The notes below the pieces were generated by a model. It was not told the origin of the DNA. It made no database searches and saw only the letters and a list, made by a program, of their open reading frames with translations. Made by a program: the position numbers and the translations under genes. A stretch of DNA of 64,000 nucleotides from Aerococcus urinae (GTDB lineage Bacteria; Bacillota; Bacilli; Lactobacillales; Aerococcaceae), in contig NZ_CP014161.1 of NCBI RefSeq assembly GCF_001543175.1, positions 186,001 through 250,000 of the forward strand, read 5' to 3'. Shown piece by piece: positions 17,807 through 27,243 of the stretch (its first letter is position 1; each line of letters begins with the position of its first letter).

Positions 17807-18988
17807 TTAGGCATTTTCGAAGGTACCGTATTTAATGATTTCTTTGTTTTTAATCATTATTTCTGACATGGCAATCACGGTATCGATGGATAAACTGTCT
17901 TCATCTAAGAGTAGGATATCTGCGTCCCGTCCCACTTCTAAACGTCCCTTATGGTCAAGTTTTAGGATACGGGCAACGTTAGAGGTGACTGCTGGGAGGG
18001 CCTTTTCAAGGGCAATATTTTCTCTCTGAACAGCTTCTTGAATACCGACCAAGAGTGACTTAGCACTTCCCACACCAATACGGAGGAAGTTGCCTTCTTC
18101 ATCGAAGCGGGGAAGGCTTCCTTGGCCATCAGAACTCATGGTAATGCAGGATTCATCTAAACCTTGGTCGAGGACCTGCTTGAGAATGGTCCTAAAAGGA
18201 ATTTCCCCATCTTTTTCATAGGTCATATCGGGGTCTTCACTTCCGGTAATATCGAAAGTCCCGCCGCGCTTGGCAAAGGCAATGGCTTCGTCAACTAGTT
18301 CCTGGCTCCGGCCACAGTGGGTCGGTAGGAAGGTGGTGACCGGAATATCGGTTTCATCTAAGGCCTTAAAGAGGAATTCTAGTCGGCCCTTGTTGGGCCC
18401 CACATGGCAGTTGACCACGCCGGCCTTACCCGCCAGTAAACCCCCAGTCCGGGTATCAGCTGCTGCGTGGGCAAATTGTTCAAAGGTCGGGGCCCCATTG
18501 CGGTGGTCGGAAATGGCGATTTCACCAATGCCAATCACCTTGTCAATAGCCATAATGTCTTTGATGATGGATCCGGTGAGGGTGGTTGCCGGTAGACGGT
18601 AGTTTCCTACATAGATATAGGTGGAAATTCCCTCGGCTTCTAAGCCCCGCGCCTTGGCTAATAGGGCCATTTCATCACGGGCGACCCCATCCGTTCCTAG
18701 TAAGCCACAGGCAGTAGTGACCCCAGCCGTGGTTAGTTGACTCAACTGGACTTCTGGTGTTCGGTTCTGAAAACCATTCTCACCACCGCCTCCTAGGAGG
18801 TGGAAGTGGCTATCAATGAAACCAGGGGTAGCGATTTTGCCTTGACCGTCGATCACTTCAATGTCGATCGCATTGCTATCAATAGTGATGTGGTCCTCAA
18901 TGGCAATAATTTTGGAACTATCTATTAAGATATCTTTAACCCCTAAATTTTCAGGGGCGTAAACAGTGACTTGTTTGATTAATTTCAT
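17807..18988 (-). CDS. iadA: Isoaspartyl dipeptidase (beta-aspartyl dipeptidase)
   Basis: A metal-dependent amidohydrolase of 393 aa that cleaves isoaspartyl dipeptides formed when damaged proteins are degraded. It has the metal site DSHFHLLGGGGENGFQNRTP, the conserved AGVTTACGLLGTDG, a histidine strand VNCHVGP, THCGRS, and the catalytic Asp in SSDGQGSLP. The C-terminal block LKLDHKGRLEVGRDADILLL closes the urease-like barrel. It lies 14 nt downstream of a YfcC-type transporter on the same strand; the two are one operon, so the transporter may bring in the dipeptides it hydrolyses. That link is an inference. Confidence 0.92.
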   Translation of the reverse strand: MKLIKQVTVYAPENLGVKDILIDSSKIIAIEDHITIDSNAIDIEVIDGQGKIATPGFIDSHFHLLGGGGENGFQNRTPEVQLSQLTTAGVTTACGLLGTDGVARDEMALLAKARGLEAEGISTYIYVGNYRLPATTLTGSIIKDIMAIDKVIGIGEIAISDHRNGAPTFEQFAHAAADTRTGGLLAGKAGVVNCHVGPNKGRLEFLFKALDETDIPVTTFLPTHCGRSQELVDEAIAFAKRGGTFDITGSEDPDMTYEKDGEIPFRTILKQVLDQGLDESCITMSSDGQGSLPRFDEEGNFLRIGVGSAKSLLVGIQEAVQRENIALEKALPAVTSNVARILKLDHKGRLEVGRDADILLLDEDSLSIDTVIAMSEIMIKNKEIIKYGTFENA

Positions 18989-19002
18989 ACTTTCCCAACT
19001 TT

Positions 19003-20721
19003 CTAACTGTAACCGATACTAATGGCAATAATAATGGCAATGCTCCCTAAAACAAAGAGGAAACCCTGCATTTTAATTTGGAACTTAGCCCAATCTGCCC
19101 AATCGATCCGAGCGACTGCCAAGCAACCCACCAGGCTGGCAGAAACTGGAGTAAAGGCATCCACAAAACCGGAGCCTAATTGGAAGGCTAAGACGGCAAC
19201 TTGACGGCTAACCCCGATAATATCCGCCAGTGGAGCCATAATTGGCATGGTGAGGGCGGCTTGACCAGAGTTGGAGGTCACCACAAGGTTGAAAAGTGAT
19301 TGGAAGATGTACATGAACCAAGCACCTAGGACGTTAGGAATACCAGAAAGGAGGTTACCGACGCCGTAGAGAATGGTATTTAATGCGGAGAAGGTTCCCG
19401 CGTCTGACCCGCCTAAGACCAGTAAGATTCCCTTGGCCATCCCCACAACCACAGCGGTAGGCGCCAGGTCAGAGACCCCATCTTTAAAGGCGAAGGCAAT
19501 ATCGTTAACAGTCATGTCATCAATTCTAAAGATGAGGGCGGTAATTCCTGACACTAAGCCCATAACAAAGAATTGGGAAGCTAATTCAGGAATAGAAAAG
19601 CCTTGGTTCATCACGCCCCAAACAATCCATACCAGGCCCAGTAACATCTCTAATAGGATGAGTTTGTGGCCTAGGGTAAATTCATGGCTGACATCCTCTT
19701 GTTTAGCTAAATCGGTCCGGAAGTAGGCGTCCGATTCATAGGAAGGGGATAGTTGTGGTGCCTTGCGAACCCGCTTCGCGTAGACCATGGTAAATCCGCA
19801 GGAGAGGGTGGTAATAATCACCCACATGACAATCCGGAAGCCAGCCCCTGACAAGGCCGGAAGCCCAGCGATCCCTTGAGCAATGGCAATAGAGAAGGGA
19901 CTCATCCAGGAACAAGCGTTACCAATCTGTGAAGCAGCAAAGGTAACGGTCACGGCCGTGATGGAGTCATAGCCTAGGGCAATCATAAAGGGAGCAATAA
20001 TCATTACAAAGGGAATGACCTGTTCAGAGGCCCCAAAGGTTGCTCCGGCAAAGGAAAAGAGGAAGAAGAGCAGGGGAATGGCCAAGTGTTCCATGCCTTT
20101 AGCGCTATTGACAAAGGCATAGATACCGGCATCGATTGCCCCAGTCCGCATAATAATTCCAAAAGCCCCCCCAACCACTAAGAGGAGGGCAACAATCCCA
20201 ATGGCAGAACCATAGCGGTCTCCGGTGACAATCCCTTCAAAGATATAGTTTAACACCCCGAAGCCATAGTGGTCCTGGGTTCCCCATAGGCCAGCGGTTT
20301 TATTTAAATTTTTACTGGTGTCGTAGATACTATCTCCATACATGGCATAGAGTTCGGATTCTTCTAAGTCGATTTCTTCTAACTGCCCCAGGGTCAAGGG
20401 CTCTGACTTTTCGAGAAGCTTGGATAAATCCTCCTGGTCAACTTCTAGTTCTTGCAATTTAGCGGGTTCTTGGACCAGGTCTTCCAAGTTGCCCCTTAAA
20501 ACATCTTCCTTTAAGGGATGCATGTAACGGAAGGAATCTTGTTGGAGAACGGTTCGGGTTTGGGTTTCCCCATTGGCTCCTTCATATTCCAAAACTTCGG
20601 TGGTATATTTACCAGCCGGAACGATGAATGTTAGTAACCAGGCCACGAGAACAATACCAAAAATAATGACGTAAGTATGTGGCGTCTGGAAACGCTGTTT
20701 TTTCTCAGCGGTTTCATTCAT
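19003..20721 (-). CDS. YfcC-family (C4-dicarboxylate/DcuC-like) membrane transporter
   Basis: A 572-aa polytopic membrane protein. One segment at about 16-36 (TYVIIFGIVLVAWLLTFIVP) is followed by a soluble loop of roughly 120 residues, then 10 or more hydrophobic helices from about residue 165 on. Family motifs are FAGATFGASEQVIPFVMIIA and the C-terminal TSNSGQAALTMPIMAPLAD and VSASLVGCLAVARIDW. The outer loop carries an unusual acidic stretch (about 75-125, rich in Glu, Leu and Asp). The start at 20721 has AAGGAG upstream. Substrates of this family are poorly known (carboxylates, amino acids or peptides). Co-transcription with iadA hints at peptide or amino-acid traffic. Confidence 0.85.
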   Translation of the reverse strand: MNETAEKKQRFQTPHTYVIIFGIVLVAWLLTFIVPAGKYTTEVLEYEGANGETQTRTVLQQDSFRYMHPLKEDVLRGNLEDLVQEPAKLQELEVDQEDLSKLLEKSEPLTLGQLEEIDLEESELYAMYGDSIYDTSKNLNKTAGLWGTQDHYGFGVLNYIFEGIVTGDRYGSAIGIVALLLVVGGAFGIIMRTGAIDAGIYAFVNSAKGMEHLAIPLLFFLFSFAGATFGASEQVIPFVMIIAPFMIALGYDSITAVTVTFAASQIGNACSWMSPFSIAIAQGIAGLPALSGAGFRIVMWVIITTLSCGFTMVYAKRVRKAPQLSPSYESDAYFRTDLAKQEDVSHEFTLGHKLILLEMLLGLVWIVWGVMNQGFSIPELASQFFVMGLVSGITALIFRIDDMTVNDIAFAFKDGVSDLAPTAVVVGMAKGILLVLGGSDAGTFSALNTILYGVGNLLSGIPNVLGAWFMYIFQSLFNLVVTSNSGQAALTMPIMAPLADIIGVSRQVAVLAFQLGSGFVDAFTPVSASLVGCLAVARIDWADWAKFQIKMQGFLFVLGSIAIIIAISIGYS

Positions 20722-20891
20722 TTTTCTCACTCCTTATTTTATATTTATAAGGTTATTGTACCATGATAGCGCTTTAGGTGATATGTCTGAAAATGAAATT
20801 CCTTTTAATAAATGAATAAATCCAGTACGGCAATTTCTTCTTGCTTGAGTCTCTTGGGATTTTTTTAGATAATAGAAACGAGGTGATGATT

Positions 20892-22298
20892 ATGGAGAAC
20901 TATCGGAATTTTATCAATGGAGAATGGATAGCATCGTCAAGTCAAGAATTAATGCCAGTCATTAATCCGGCGACAGAAGAAGTCATCAATCATGTACAAA
21001 AAAGTAATCAGGAGGATGTTGACCAAGCAGTGGCGGCGGCTAAGGCAGCTTTTCCTGATTGGAATGCCTTAAGTGTGGACCAACGTTTAAACTATTTAGA
21101 GAAAGTTTATGATGGCTTGAAGAAATATGCCGACCTTTTAGTTAAGACCACGGTCTTAGAACTAGGGGCTTCTGTCAATTTTGCTAAGGATAATCATATT
21201 CCTATGGCCATCAAAGAGATGCGTGAATATATGGATTCGGCCAAAGACTTTGACTTTGAAGAAGAAATCGATGGGGCACGGGTTATTAAGGAAGGCTTCG
21301 GCGTGGTGGCTTGCATCACTCCTTGGAATTACCCACTCAATCAAATTCAGCGGAAGGTCACCCCAGCCCTCATTGCCGGAAATACAGTAGTGGTTAAACC
21401 GGCTTCCAATACGCCCTTGACCGCCTTGGTCTATGCCAAAGTTTTTGAGGAAGCTGATCTTCCTCATGGCGTCTTTAACTTAGTCACTGGTTCCGGGAGT
21501 GAAGTCGGTGACTACCTGGCGGGGCACCCTGATGTGGCCGTGATTTCCTTTACGGGTTCTACTGAAGTCGGCCGAGGCCTCTATGAAAAGGCTGCGCCAA
21601 ACATTAAGAAATTAATTCTTGAATTAGGTGGCAAGTCGGTTATGCTCTACTTAGCCGGTGGGGATAAGGACTTAGCGGTTAAAAAGTCCATGGATTCGAT
21701 TTTAAACAACCAGGGGCAAACCTGTTCCGCCTTTACCCGCTTATTAGTGCCTGAAGCTGAACTGGAAGAATTTAAGGAATTGATTGAAGCTTATTACCAA
21801 GACCACGTTAAAATCGGTATGCCTGGCGACGGCGAAACCATGGTAGGGCCGATGGTATCGGCTCAACAAAAAGAAACCGTCCTTGACTATATTCAAAAGG
21901 GTATTGATGAAGGCGCTGAGCTTTTCTTAGGTGGTCAAGATATCGACCACAGTGGTTTCTATGTCCAACCTACAGTCTTTACCCAGGTTGATAATCAAAT
22001 GACCATTGCCCAAGAAGAAATTTTTGGTCCGGTTTTATGTGTATTGACCTATAAGGATGAAGAAGAGGCTCTTGCTATCGCTAATGACTCGGCTTATGGT
22101 CTATCCGGTTATGTGGTTGGGCCTAAGGAGAAAGCGGTAGCCATGGCTGAACAATTGCGGACAGGAAATGTCTTCGTTAACCATGCTTCTGGGTCTTCCA
22201 GGGCACCATTTGGTGGCTATAAAGAGTCCGGTCTCGGTCGGGAAAAAGGGCCTTACGGAATTGCCGACTACTTAGAAATTAAGACGATCTTTGCCTAA
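20892..22298 (+). CDS. NAD(P)-dependent aldehyde dehydrogenase family protein
   Basis: A 468-aa ALDH-superfamily enzyme. The N-terminus is NYRNFINGEWIASSSQELMP. It shows the cofactor region ITPWNYPLNQIQRKVTPALI, the glycine motif SFTGSTEVGRG, the catalytic Glu in LELGGKSVML, the nucleophile Cys in NNQGQTCSAFTRLLVP and the C-terminal APFGGYKESGLGRE. The substrate is not apparent. ATG at 20892 is chosen because GAGGTG lies 6 nt before it. It is divergent from the transporter gene and followed by the T-box region, so it is its own unit. Confidence 0.9.
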   Translation: MENYRNFINGEWIASSSQELMPVINPATEEVINHVQKSNQEDVDQAVAAAKAAFPDWNALSVDQRLNYLEKVYDGLKKYADLLVKTTVLELGASVNFAKDNHIPMAIKEMREYMDSAKDFDFEEEIDGARVIKEGFGVVACITPWNYPLNQIQRKVTPALIAGNTVVVKPASNTPLTALVYAKVFEEADLPHGVFNLVTGSGSEVGDYLAGHPDVAVISFTGSTEVGRGLYEKAAPNIKKLILELGGKSVMLYLAGGDKDLAVKKSMDSILNNQGQTCSAFTRLLVPEAELEEFKELIEAYYQDHVKIGMPGDGETMVGPMVSAQQKETVLDYIQKGIDEGAELFLGGQDIDHSGFYVQPTVFTQVDNQMTIAQEEIFGPVLCVLTYKDEEEALAIANDSAYGLSGYVVGPKEKAVAMAEQLRTGNVFVNHASGSSRAPFGGYKESGLGREKGPYGIADYLEIKTIFA

Positions 22299-22354
22299 GG
22301 GCTTGCTTCTTTTTCATTTTAGGATTAAACTTTAGGAAAAAATAAAAATAAAGA

Positions 22355-22629
22355 TTGACAATAAATAAATGTCCTTTATAATAACATTAATTTATGAAAT
22401 CGATGAAGCAAATAAGTAATTAACTCATTCCTGCAAAGCGAGGAACGTTTGGTGCAAGGTTCCCAGGATGACTAATGAAACGTCTTGCTGAGATAGTTAG
22501 TCGAAGTTTTGAGATTAACTCGCAGATGTCTGCGTTACCAAACAGAGTTGTCAATAGTTAGTAAGCTATTCGCAAATTAGAGTGGTACCGTGGAAGAAGT
22601 CCGCCTCTTAGGAGGTGGGCTTTTTTTGT
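22355..22629 (+). promoter_or_regulatory. T-box riboswitch with promoter, upstream of the transporter-argH operon
   Basis: Promoter: -35 TTGACA (22355-22360) and -10 TATAAT (22377-22382), 16 nt apart. The leader holds the T-box sequence TAGAGTGGTACCGTGG (22578-22593) followed by a terminator (AAGTCCGCCTC with GAGGTGGGCTT, then T7, ending at 22629). Stem I is supported by ATTAACTCA pairing with TGAG..AGTTAGT, with AGTA on the 5' side and GAA on the 3' side of the specifier loop. The triplet after GAA is GTT (22506-22508), but the register is uncertain. The leader lets transcription continue when the cognate tRNA is uncharged. Confidence 0.9.
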
Positions 22630-22689
22630 TGTTTATGAGCCATTCATTGATTGAAGTGATGTTTAGTTATTATAAAGGGAGGTATTTAT

Positions 22690-24177
22690 ATGTATCAATG
22701 CAAGAAAATGTTTAGTGCGCTGTGTTTGTTTGCTTTGACTCTTTTAATCTTACTTAGTCCAAGCAGTGTTTACGCAGAGGAAAACGAGGGCAAGCAAGTT
22801 GCCCATGACGATCAACTACTTCAGGAAATTAAGGACCGCGGCGTACTTCGCTTTGGTACAGCGAGTGGCTATGCTCCCTTTGAGTTTACCGTCTTAGAAA
22901 ATGGCCAAAACCGCCTAGTAGGGACGGACGTTTTCCTCGCCCAAAAAATTGCTGACGATCTTGGGGTGAAATTAGAAATTGTCGATATGGAATTTGGCTC
23001 TCTGATTCCAGCCATGGAGACCGGGTCTGTTGATATGATTATTTCTGGGATGTCCTATACCGAAGAGCGGGATAAAAAAGTGGATTTCTCTGATGTCTAT
23101 CAGTCCGACCAGCAATATTTTGTGATTAGAAAGCAAGACCAAGATAAAATTAAAGATGTTTCTTACTTTGACCAAGGTGGCAAGATTGGGGTTTCCGATA
23201 ATACCCTCCAAGATACCTTGGTGACCGAACGGGTTACCAGTGCTGAAAAAGTAGCCATGCGGAAGTCGGCTGATGCTGTCGCTGCCCTAATGGCTAACCA
23301 GGTGGATGCCGTGCTCCTCGATGAATCGGTAGCCAAGGCCTTTGCTGCTGAACATGGGGAACTTTTAGCTATTCCTTCTGGTTTAGATGTAAGCTCGGAT
23401 GGTAAGTCGGTGGCTATCCCTAATAACCAACCCACCTTCTTAGCAGAAATTAATAAAACGGTGAATGCCTGTGTAGAATCGGGACAAATGGATCAATGGA
23501 TGGAAGAATCCTATGACTTGATCCGGCAAAGTCAAAAGTCGAACTGGTTGAGCTACTGGCCTTACTTCTATGATGGGATAAAAGTCACCCTGTTGATTTC
23601 AGTAGTGGCCATTTTAGCTGGGATTATTTTGGGCTTGATCATCGTCTTGATGAGAATTTCAAACTTACCCGTCCTGCCTCAGCTGGCTAGTGCCTATGTT
23701 GAGTTTGTTCGGGGAACCCCTTTAATGGTTCAAGTTCTCTTTGTTTTCTTGAGTGTCGGAGCTTTGTTCTCCTTATCTTCCCTGCTATCAGGGATTATCG
23801 CAGTTTCCCTAAACGCTGCGGCCTATATTTCAGAAATATTTAGGGGCGGGATTCTTTCCGTCGACCGGGGGCAAGTAGAAGCTGCTCGTTCCTTGGGACT
23901 CAATTACTGGACCACCATGAAGAAGGTCGTCTTCCCGCAATCCTTACGTCCAGTCTGGCCGTCTTTAGTGAATGAAGCGGCGACCTTAATTAAGGATTCT
24001 TCCATTGTTTCTACGATTGGGGTAGCGGAATTAACCTTTCAAACCCGGGCGGTTACCAGCTTAACCTATCAGGGGACGATTCCTCTATTTATCTCGATGT
24101 GTTGTTACTTTGTCCTTACTTTTGTGACTTCGATGGCTTTACGTTTATATGAGAATAAGATGCAAGCGAAAGTATAA
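22690..24177 (+). CDS. Amino-acid ABC transporter, fused substrate-binding and permease protein (1)
   Basis: A 495-aa fusion. A signal peptide (about 1-30, ending VYAEE) precedes a polar-amino-acid binding domain (about 45-275: RFGTASGYAPFEFTVLENG, MISGMSYTEERDKKVDFSDV). The permease part has helices from about 300 on and the cytoplasmic EAARSLGLNYWTTMKKVVFP loop that contacts the ATPase. Such GlnP-like fusions import glutamine, arginine, histidine or similar residues. No ATPase gene lies next to it, so a partner must be encoded elsewhere. It is the first gene of the T-box operon and a clear paralogue of the third. Confidence 0.92.
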   Translation: MYQCKKMFSALCLFALTLLILLSPSSVYAEENEGKQVAHDDQLLQEIKDRGVLRFGTASGYAPFEFTVLENGQNRLVGTDVFLAQKIADDLGVKLEIVDMEFGSLIPAMETGSVDMIISGMSYTEERDKKVDFSDVYQSDQQYFVIRKQDQDKIKDVSYFDQGGKIGVSDNTLQDTLVTERVTSAEKVAMRKSADAVAALMANQVDAVLLDESVAKAFAAEHGELLAIPSGLDVSSDGKSVAIPNNQPTFLAEINKTVNACVESGQMDQWMEESYDLIRQSQKSNWLSYWPYFYDGIKVTLLISVVAILAGIILGLIIVLMRISNLPVLPQLASAYVEFVRGTPLMVQVLFVFLSVGALFSLSSLLSGIIAVSLNAAAYISEIFRGGILSVDRGQVEAARSLGLNYWTTMKKVVFPQSLRPVWPSLVNEAATLIKDSSIVSTIGVAELTFQTRAVTSLTYQGTIPLFISMCCYFVLTFVTSMALRLYENKMQAKV

Positions 24178-24228
24178 AGTCGATAAGAAACGCTTGAAAA
24201 CAAAAATTTTAGAAAAGGTTGTGTTAAA

Positions 24229-25647
24229 ATGGCACTTTGGTCCAATACTTATCATCAAGCCATGGCTGAGTCAGCCTACCAGTTAAATCAATCCTTGGCT
24301 ATTGACTTGCGGTTGCTTCCTGCAGATCTTGAGGCTAGCCAAGCCCATGCCAAAATGTTAGGTCAACAAGGGATTATTGCTAAAGAAGAAGCGGAAGCTT
24401 TAGTAGCAAGTCTAGGGGATATGCAAAAAGAATATGCCCAAGGAGAACTCACTATTGATCCTAATTCAGAAGATATTCATAGTTTTATTGAAAGTGAACT
24501 CACCAAACGCTTAGGTGATATCGGTAAGAAAGTCCATACTGGACGGAGCCGTAATGACCAAGTCGCCACAGCCATGAAAATTTATGCGCGCACAGCGGTT
24601 GATGAATTATTAGATCAATTGGACCAAGTGGTAGAGGCCTTTTGCCAGGAAGCAGGCCAACACCTAGAAACCATCATGCCTGGCTACACCCACTTGCAAA
24701 GAGCCCAAGCGGTTACTTATGGTCATTACTTGATGGCCTATGTGGAAATGTTTATGCGTGACTACGAGCGTTTGATGGATGCTCAAAAACGGATTAATCA
24801 TTCCATGCCTCTAGGAGCAGGGGCCTTAGCGACAACCACCTTTCCATTGGACCGGCAGCTGACTGCCGATCTATTAGGTTTTGATGCCTATGCCGGCAAC
24901 AGTATCGATGCGGTTTCCGACCGTGACTACAGTATTGAATTACTGAGTGCCTTGGCCTTGATTAGTATGCACCTGAGCCGGTATAGTGAAGAAATGATCT
25001 TATGGGCCAGCCAAGAGTTCCAATTGATTGTAGTGGATGACCGCTTTTCTACGGGGTCATCGATTATGCCTCAGAAGAAGAACTTGGATATCCATGAATT
25101 AATGCGGGGCAAGGCTGGCCGGGTCTATGGGGACTTAATGGCAGTCTTGACTATTATGAAGGGGATTCCCCTTGCCTATGATAAGGACTTACAAGAAGAA
25201 AAGGAAAGACTCTTCGATGCCATTGACACCGTTCAAGCCTTGCTGAACCTCTTACCAGCAATCTTGGATGCTACCCATCCTCAGGTGGAAAACATGTACC
25301 AAGCCGCGGGTAAGGGTTACTTAAATGCTACTGACTGCGCCGACTACCTGAGCGCTAAGGGCTTACCCTTCCGTGATGCTTATCGCCAAGTTGGGGATAT
25401 TTTAAAGTATTGTCATGAAACGGATAAAACTTTAGAGGAACTCTCCTTAGAAGAGTACCAATCCTTTAATGATTTATTTGAAGCTGATATCTACCAAGCC
25501 ATTGATTTGAAACATGGGGTTTATGCCCGTCAGGTGGCTGGTGGACCAGCTCCAGACCAGGTCAAAGAACATATTGCCCAAGTGAAAGAACGTCTGAAAA
25601 ACTATCAAAATAAGAGAAAAGAAGGGAAGAAGAAAAAATGTCATTGA
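24229..25647 (+). CDS. argH: Argininosuccinate lyase-like protein
   Basis: A 472-aa member of the fumarase/ASL superfamily. ArgH motifs are present: VHTGRSRNDQVATAMKIYAR, PGYTHLQRAQ and TGSSIMPQKKN with the catalytic serine region. Two normally constant prolines are changed: QAVT for QPIT (Ala161) and KKNLDIHEL for KKNPD-x-x-EL (Leu286). ArgH splits argininosuccinate to arginine and fumarate. There is no argG beside it; instead it lies between two fused amino-acid transporters and overlaps the second by 10 nt. Either argG is elsewhere, or the enzyme acts on an imported or different substrate. The lysine-rich tail (KRKEGKKKKCH) is odd and partly reflects the overlapping ribosome-binding site. 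Confidence 0.85.
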   Translation: MALWSNTYHQAMAESAYQLNQSLAIDLRLLPADLEASQAHAKMLGQQGIIAKEEAEALVASLGDMQKEYAQGELTIDPNSEDIHSFIESELTKRLGDIGKKVHTGRSRNDQVATAMKIYARTAVDELLDQLDQVVEAFCQEAGQHLETIMPGYTHLQRAQAVTYGHYLMAYVEMFMRDYERLMDAQKRINHSMPLGAGALATTTFPLDRQLTADLLGFDAYAGNSIDAVSDRDYSIELLSALALISMHLSRYSEEMILWASQEFQLIVVDDRFSTGSSIMPQKKNLDIHELMRGKAGRVYGDLMAVLTIMKGIPLAYDKDLQEEKERLFDAIDTVQALLNLLPAILDATHPQVENMYQAAGKGYLNATDCADYLSAKGLPFRDAYRQVGDILKYCHETDKTLEELSLEEYQSFNDLFEADIYQAIDLKHGVYARQVAGGPAPDQVKEHIAQVKERLKNYQNKRKEGKKKKCH

Positions 25648-27155
25648 TGAAGAAATTGAGTCATTGCTTTTTAGCTGTTTTACTGATGCTAACGACCCTA
25701 TCCGGTCTCTTAGCCCCACAAGTCTATGGGGAGGAAGACCAGGGCCAGACCCCTAGCGAGAATTCACTCCTCCAAAGCATAAAAGACCGTGGTGAACTTC
25801 GAATGGGGGTTAGTCCTGACTACCCACCTTTTGAATTTATTACCATGAAAGACGGCCAACAAACCGTGGCCGGAGCGGATATTGAATTAGGGCAAAAAAT
25901 TGCCGATGACCTCGGGGTTAAATTAAATGTTGTGACTATGGAATTCTCTAGTCTCCTATCTTCCATGGAAGCGGGGAATATCGATATTATCATTTCTGGG
26001 ATGGGTTATACTGAAGAAAGAGCCAAGTCGGTTGACTTCTCTGATGGTTACCAAAATGATGAACAAGCCATTATTATCCGTAAAGACGATGCCGAAAAGA
26101 TCCATGATAAAGATTCCTTCACCCCAGATATGACGATAGGTTTCCAACAAGGATCGATTCAAGAAGGCTTAGCTAATGAACAAATGGCTCATGTGGGTAA
26201 GCACGCTATGCAACAACTCCCAGATTTAATCTCTGCCTTACTGACAGGGCAAATTGATGGGGTTATTATTGACTCTGGTGTGGGTGGTGCCCACGTTCGG
26301 GCCCATGAAGATGCCTTAGAAATGATCAATGGCCACTTTAAATTAGAAGACGATAATTCTAAACGAGTAGTTATGCCCAAAAACCAACCTGACCTACAAG
26401 CCGCTATCAACCAAAGTGTCCAAGAAGTTAAAGACCAAGGTCTGATGGACCAATGGCTAGATGAATCTTATGATTTGATTATTAGTGAAGGTCAAGAACA
26501 AGCTGAACAAGGGGTCGACTGGTTATCCTATTGGCCTTATTACTGGAACGGCATTAAAATGACCCTGCTGATTTCAGCGGTCAGTGTGGTCTTTGGCTTA
26601 ACCCTAGGGGCTATCTTAGCTGTTATGCGGCTGACTGAGAACAAAATTTTATCCGGTATTGCTATGGCCTATGTTGAATTCATTCGGGGGACGCCTTTAA
26701 TGATCCAAGTCCTCTTTATGTTCTTAGGAATCGGTGGATTATTTAACGTACCTGCTCTACTTTCAGCCTTGATTGCGGTGTCCTTAAACTCGGGGGCTTA
26801 TATTAGTGAGATTATCCGTGGGGGGATCCAAGCGGTTGATAAGGGGCAAACTGAAGCGGCACGTTCACTCGGTTTAGACCGCTTAACCACCTTGAAGAAG
26901 GTTATCTTCCCACAATCCTTACGGTCAATCTGGCCAGCCTTGGGGAATGAATTTGTGACCTTGATCAAGGAGTCATCCATTGTATCGACTATCGGTATTG
27001 CTGAATTAACCTTCCAAACCCGGGCGGTTACCAGCATCACTTACCAAGGGATTATTCCTCTCTTGATTTCCATGGTCATTTACTTTATCTTGACCTTTAC
27101 CTTAACCAAGTTCTTGAACCGTTGGGAAAAACAAATGAATGCCAAATATGCTTAG
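25638..27155 (+). CDS. Amino-acid ABC transporter, fused substrate-binding and permease protein (2)
   Basis: A 505-aa paralogue of the product at 22690 with the same order: signal peptide (about 1-31), binding domain (MGVSPDYPPFEFITMKDGQ; IISGMGYTEERAKSVDFSDG) and permease (EFIRGTPLMIQVLFMFLGIG; EAARSLGLDRLTTLKKVIFP). The start overlaps the end of argH by 10 nt, so the two are co-translated. The ligand-pocket stretches differ from the first transporter in several places, so specificity may differ. No ATPase subunit is encoded nearby. Confidence 0.92.
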   Translation: MSLMKKLSHCFLAVLLMLTTLSGLLAPQVYGEEDQGQTPSENSLLQSIKDRGELRMGVSPDYPPFEFITMKDGQQTVAGADIELGQKIADDLGVKLNVVTMEFSSLLSSMEAGNIDIIISGMGYTEERAKSVDFSDGYQNDEQAIIIRKDDAEKIHDKDSFTPDMTIGFQQGSIQEGLANEQMAHVGKHAMQQLPDLISALLTGQIDGVIIDSGVGGAHVRAHEDALEMINGHFKLEDDNSKRVVMPKNQPDLQAAINQSVQEVKDQGLMDQWLDESYDLIISEGQEQAEQGVDWLSYWPYYWNGIKMTLLISAVSVVFGLTLGAILAVMRLTENKILSGIAMAYVEFIRGTPLMIQVLFMFLGIGGLFNVPALLSALIAVSLNSGAYISEIIRGGIQAVDKGQTEAARSLGLDRLTTLKKVIFPQSLRSIWPALGNEFVTLIKESSIVSTIGIAELTFQTRAVTSITYQGIIPLLISMVIYFILTFTLTKFLNRWEKQMNAKYA

Positions 27156-27177
27156 TTTGGCTGAATAATATCTATGT

Positions 27178-27226
27178 AAAAAAGCCACTTACTGCTTCCT
27201 TAAAAGGAAAGAAGTAAGTGGCTTTT
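27178..27226. terminator. Bidirectional terminator after the transporter-argH operon
   Basis: AAAAAAGCCACTTACT pairs with AGTAAGTGGCTTTTT around a loop that contains TTCCTT and AAGGAA. It lies between convergent genes. Confidence 0.85.
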
Positions 27227-27243
27227 TAGCTTGGCCACTGCTC

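Noticed and set aside
20760-20780. cre site between the transporter and aldehyde dehydrogenase genes (TGATAGCGCTTTAG)
   Set aside because: Lacks the required CA end and the AA in the left half.
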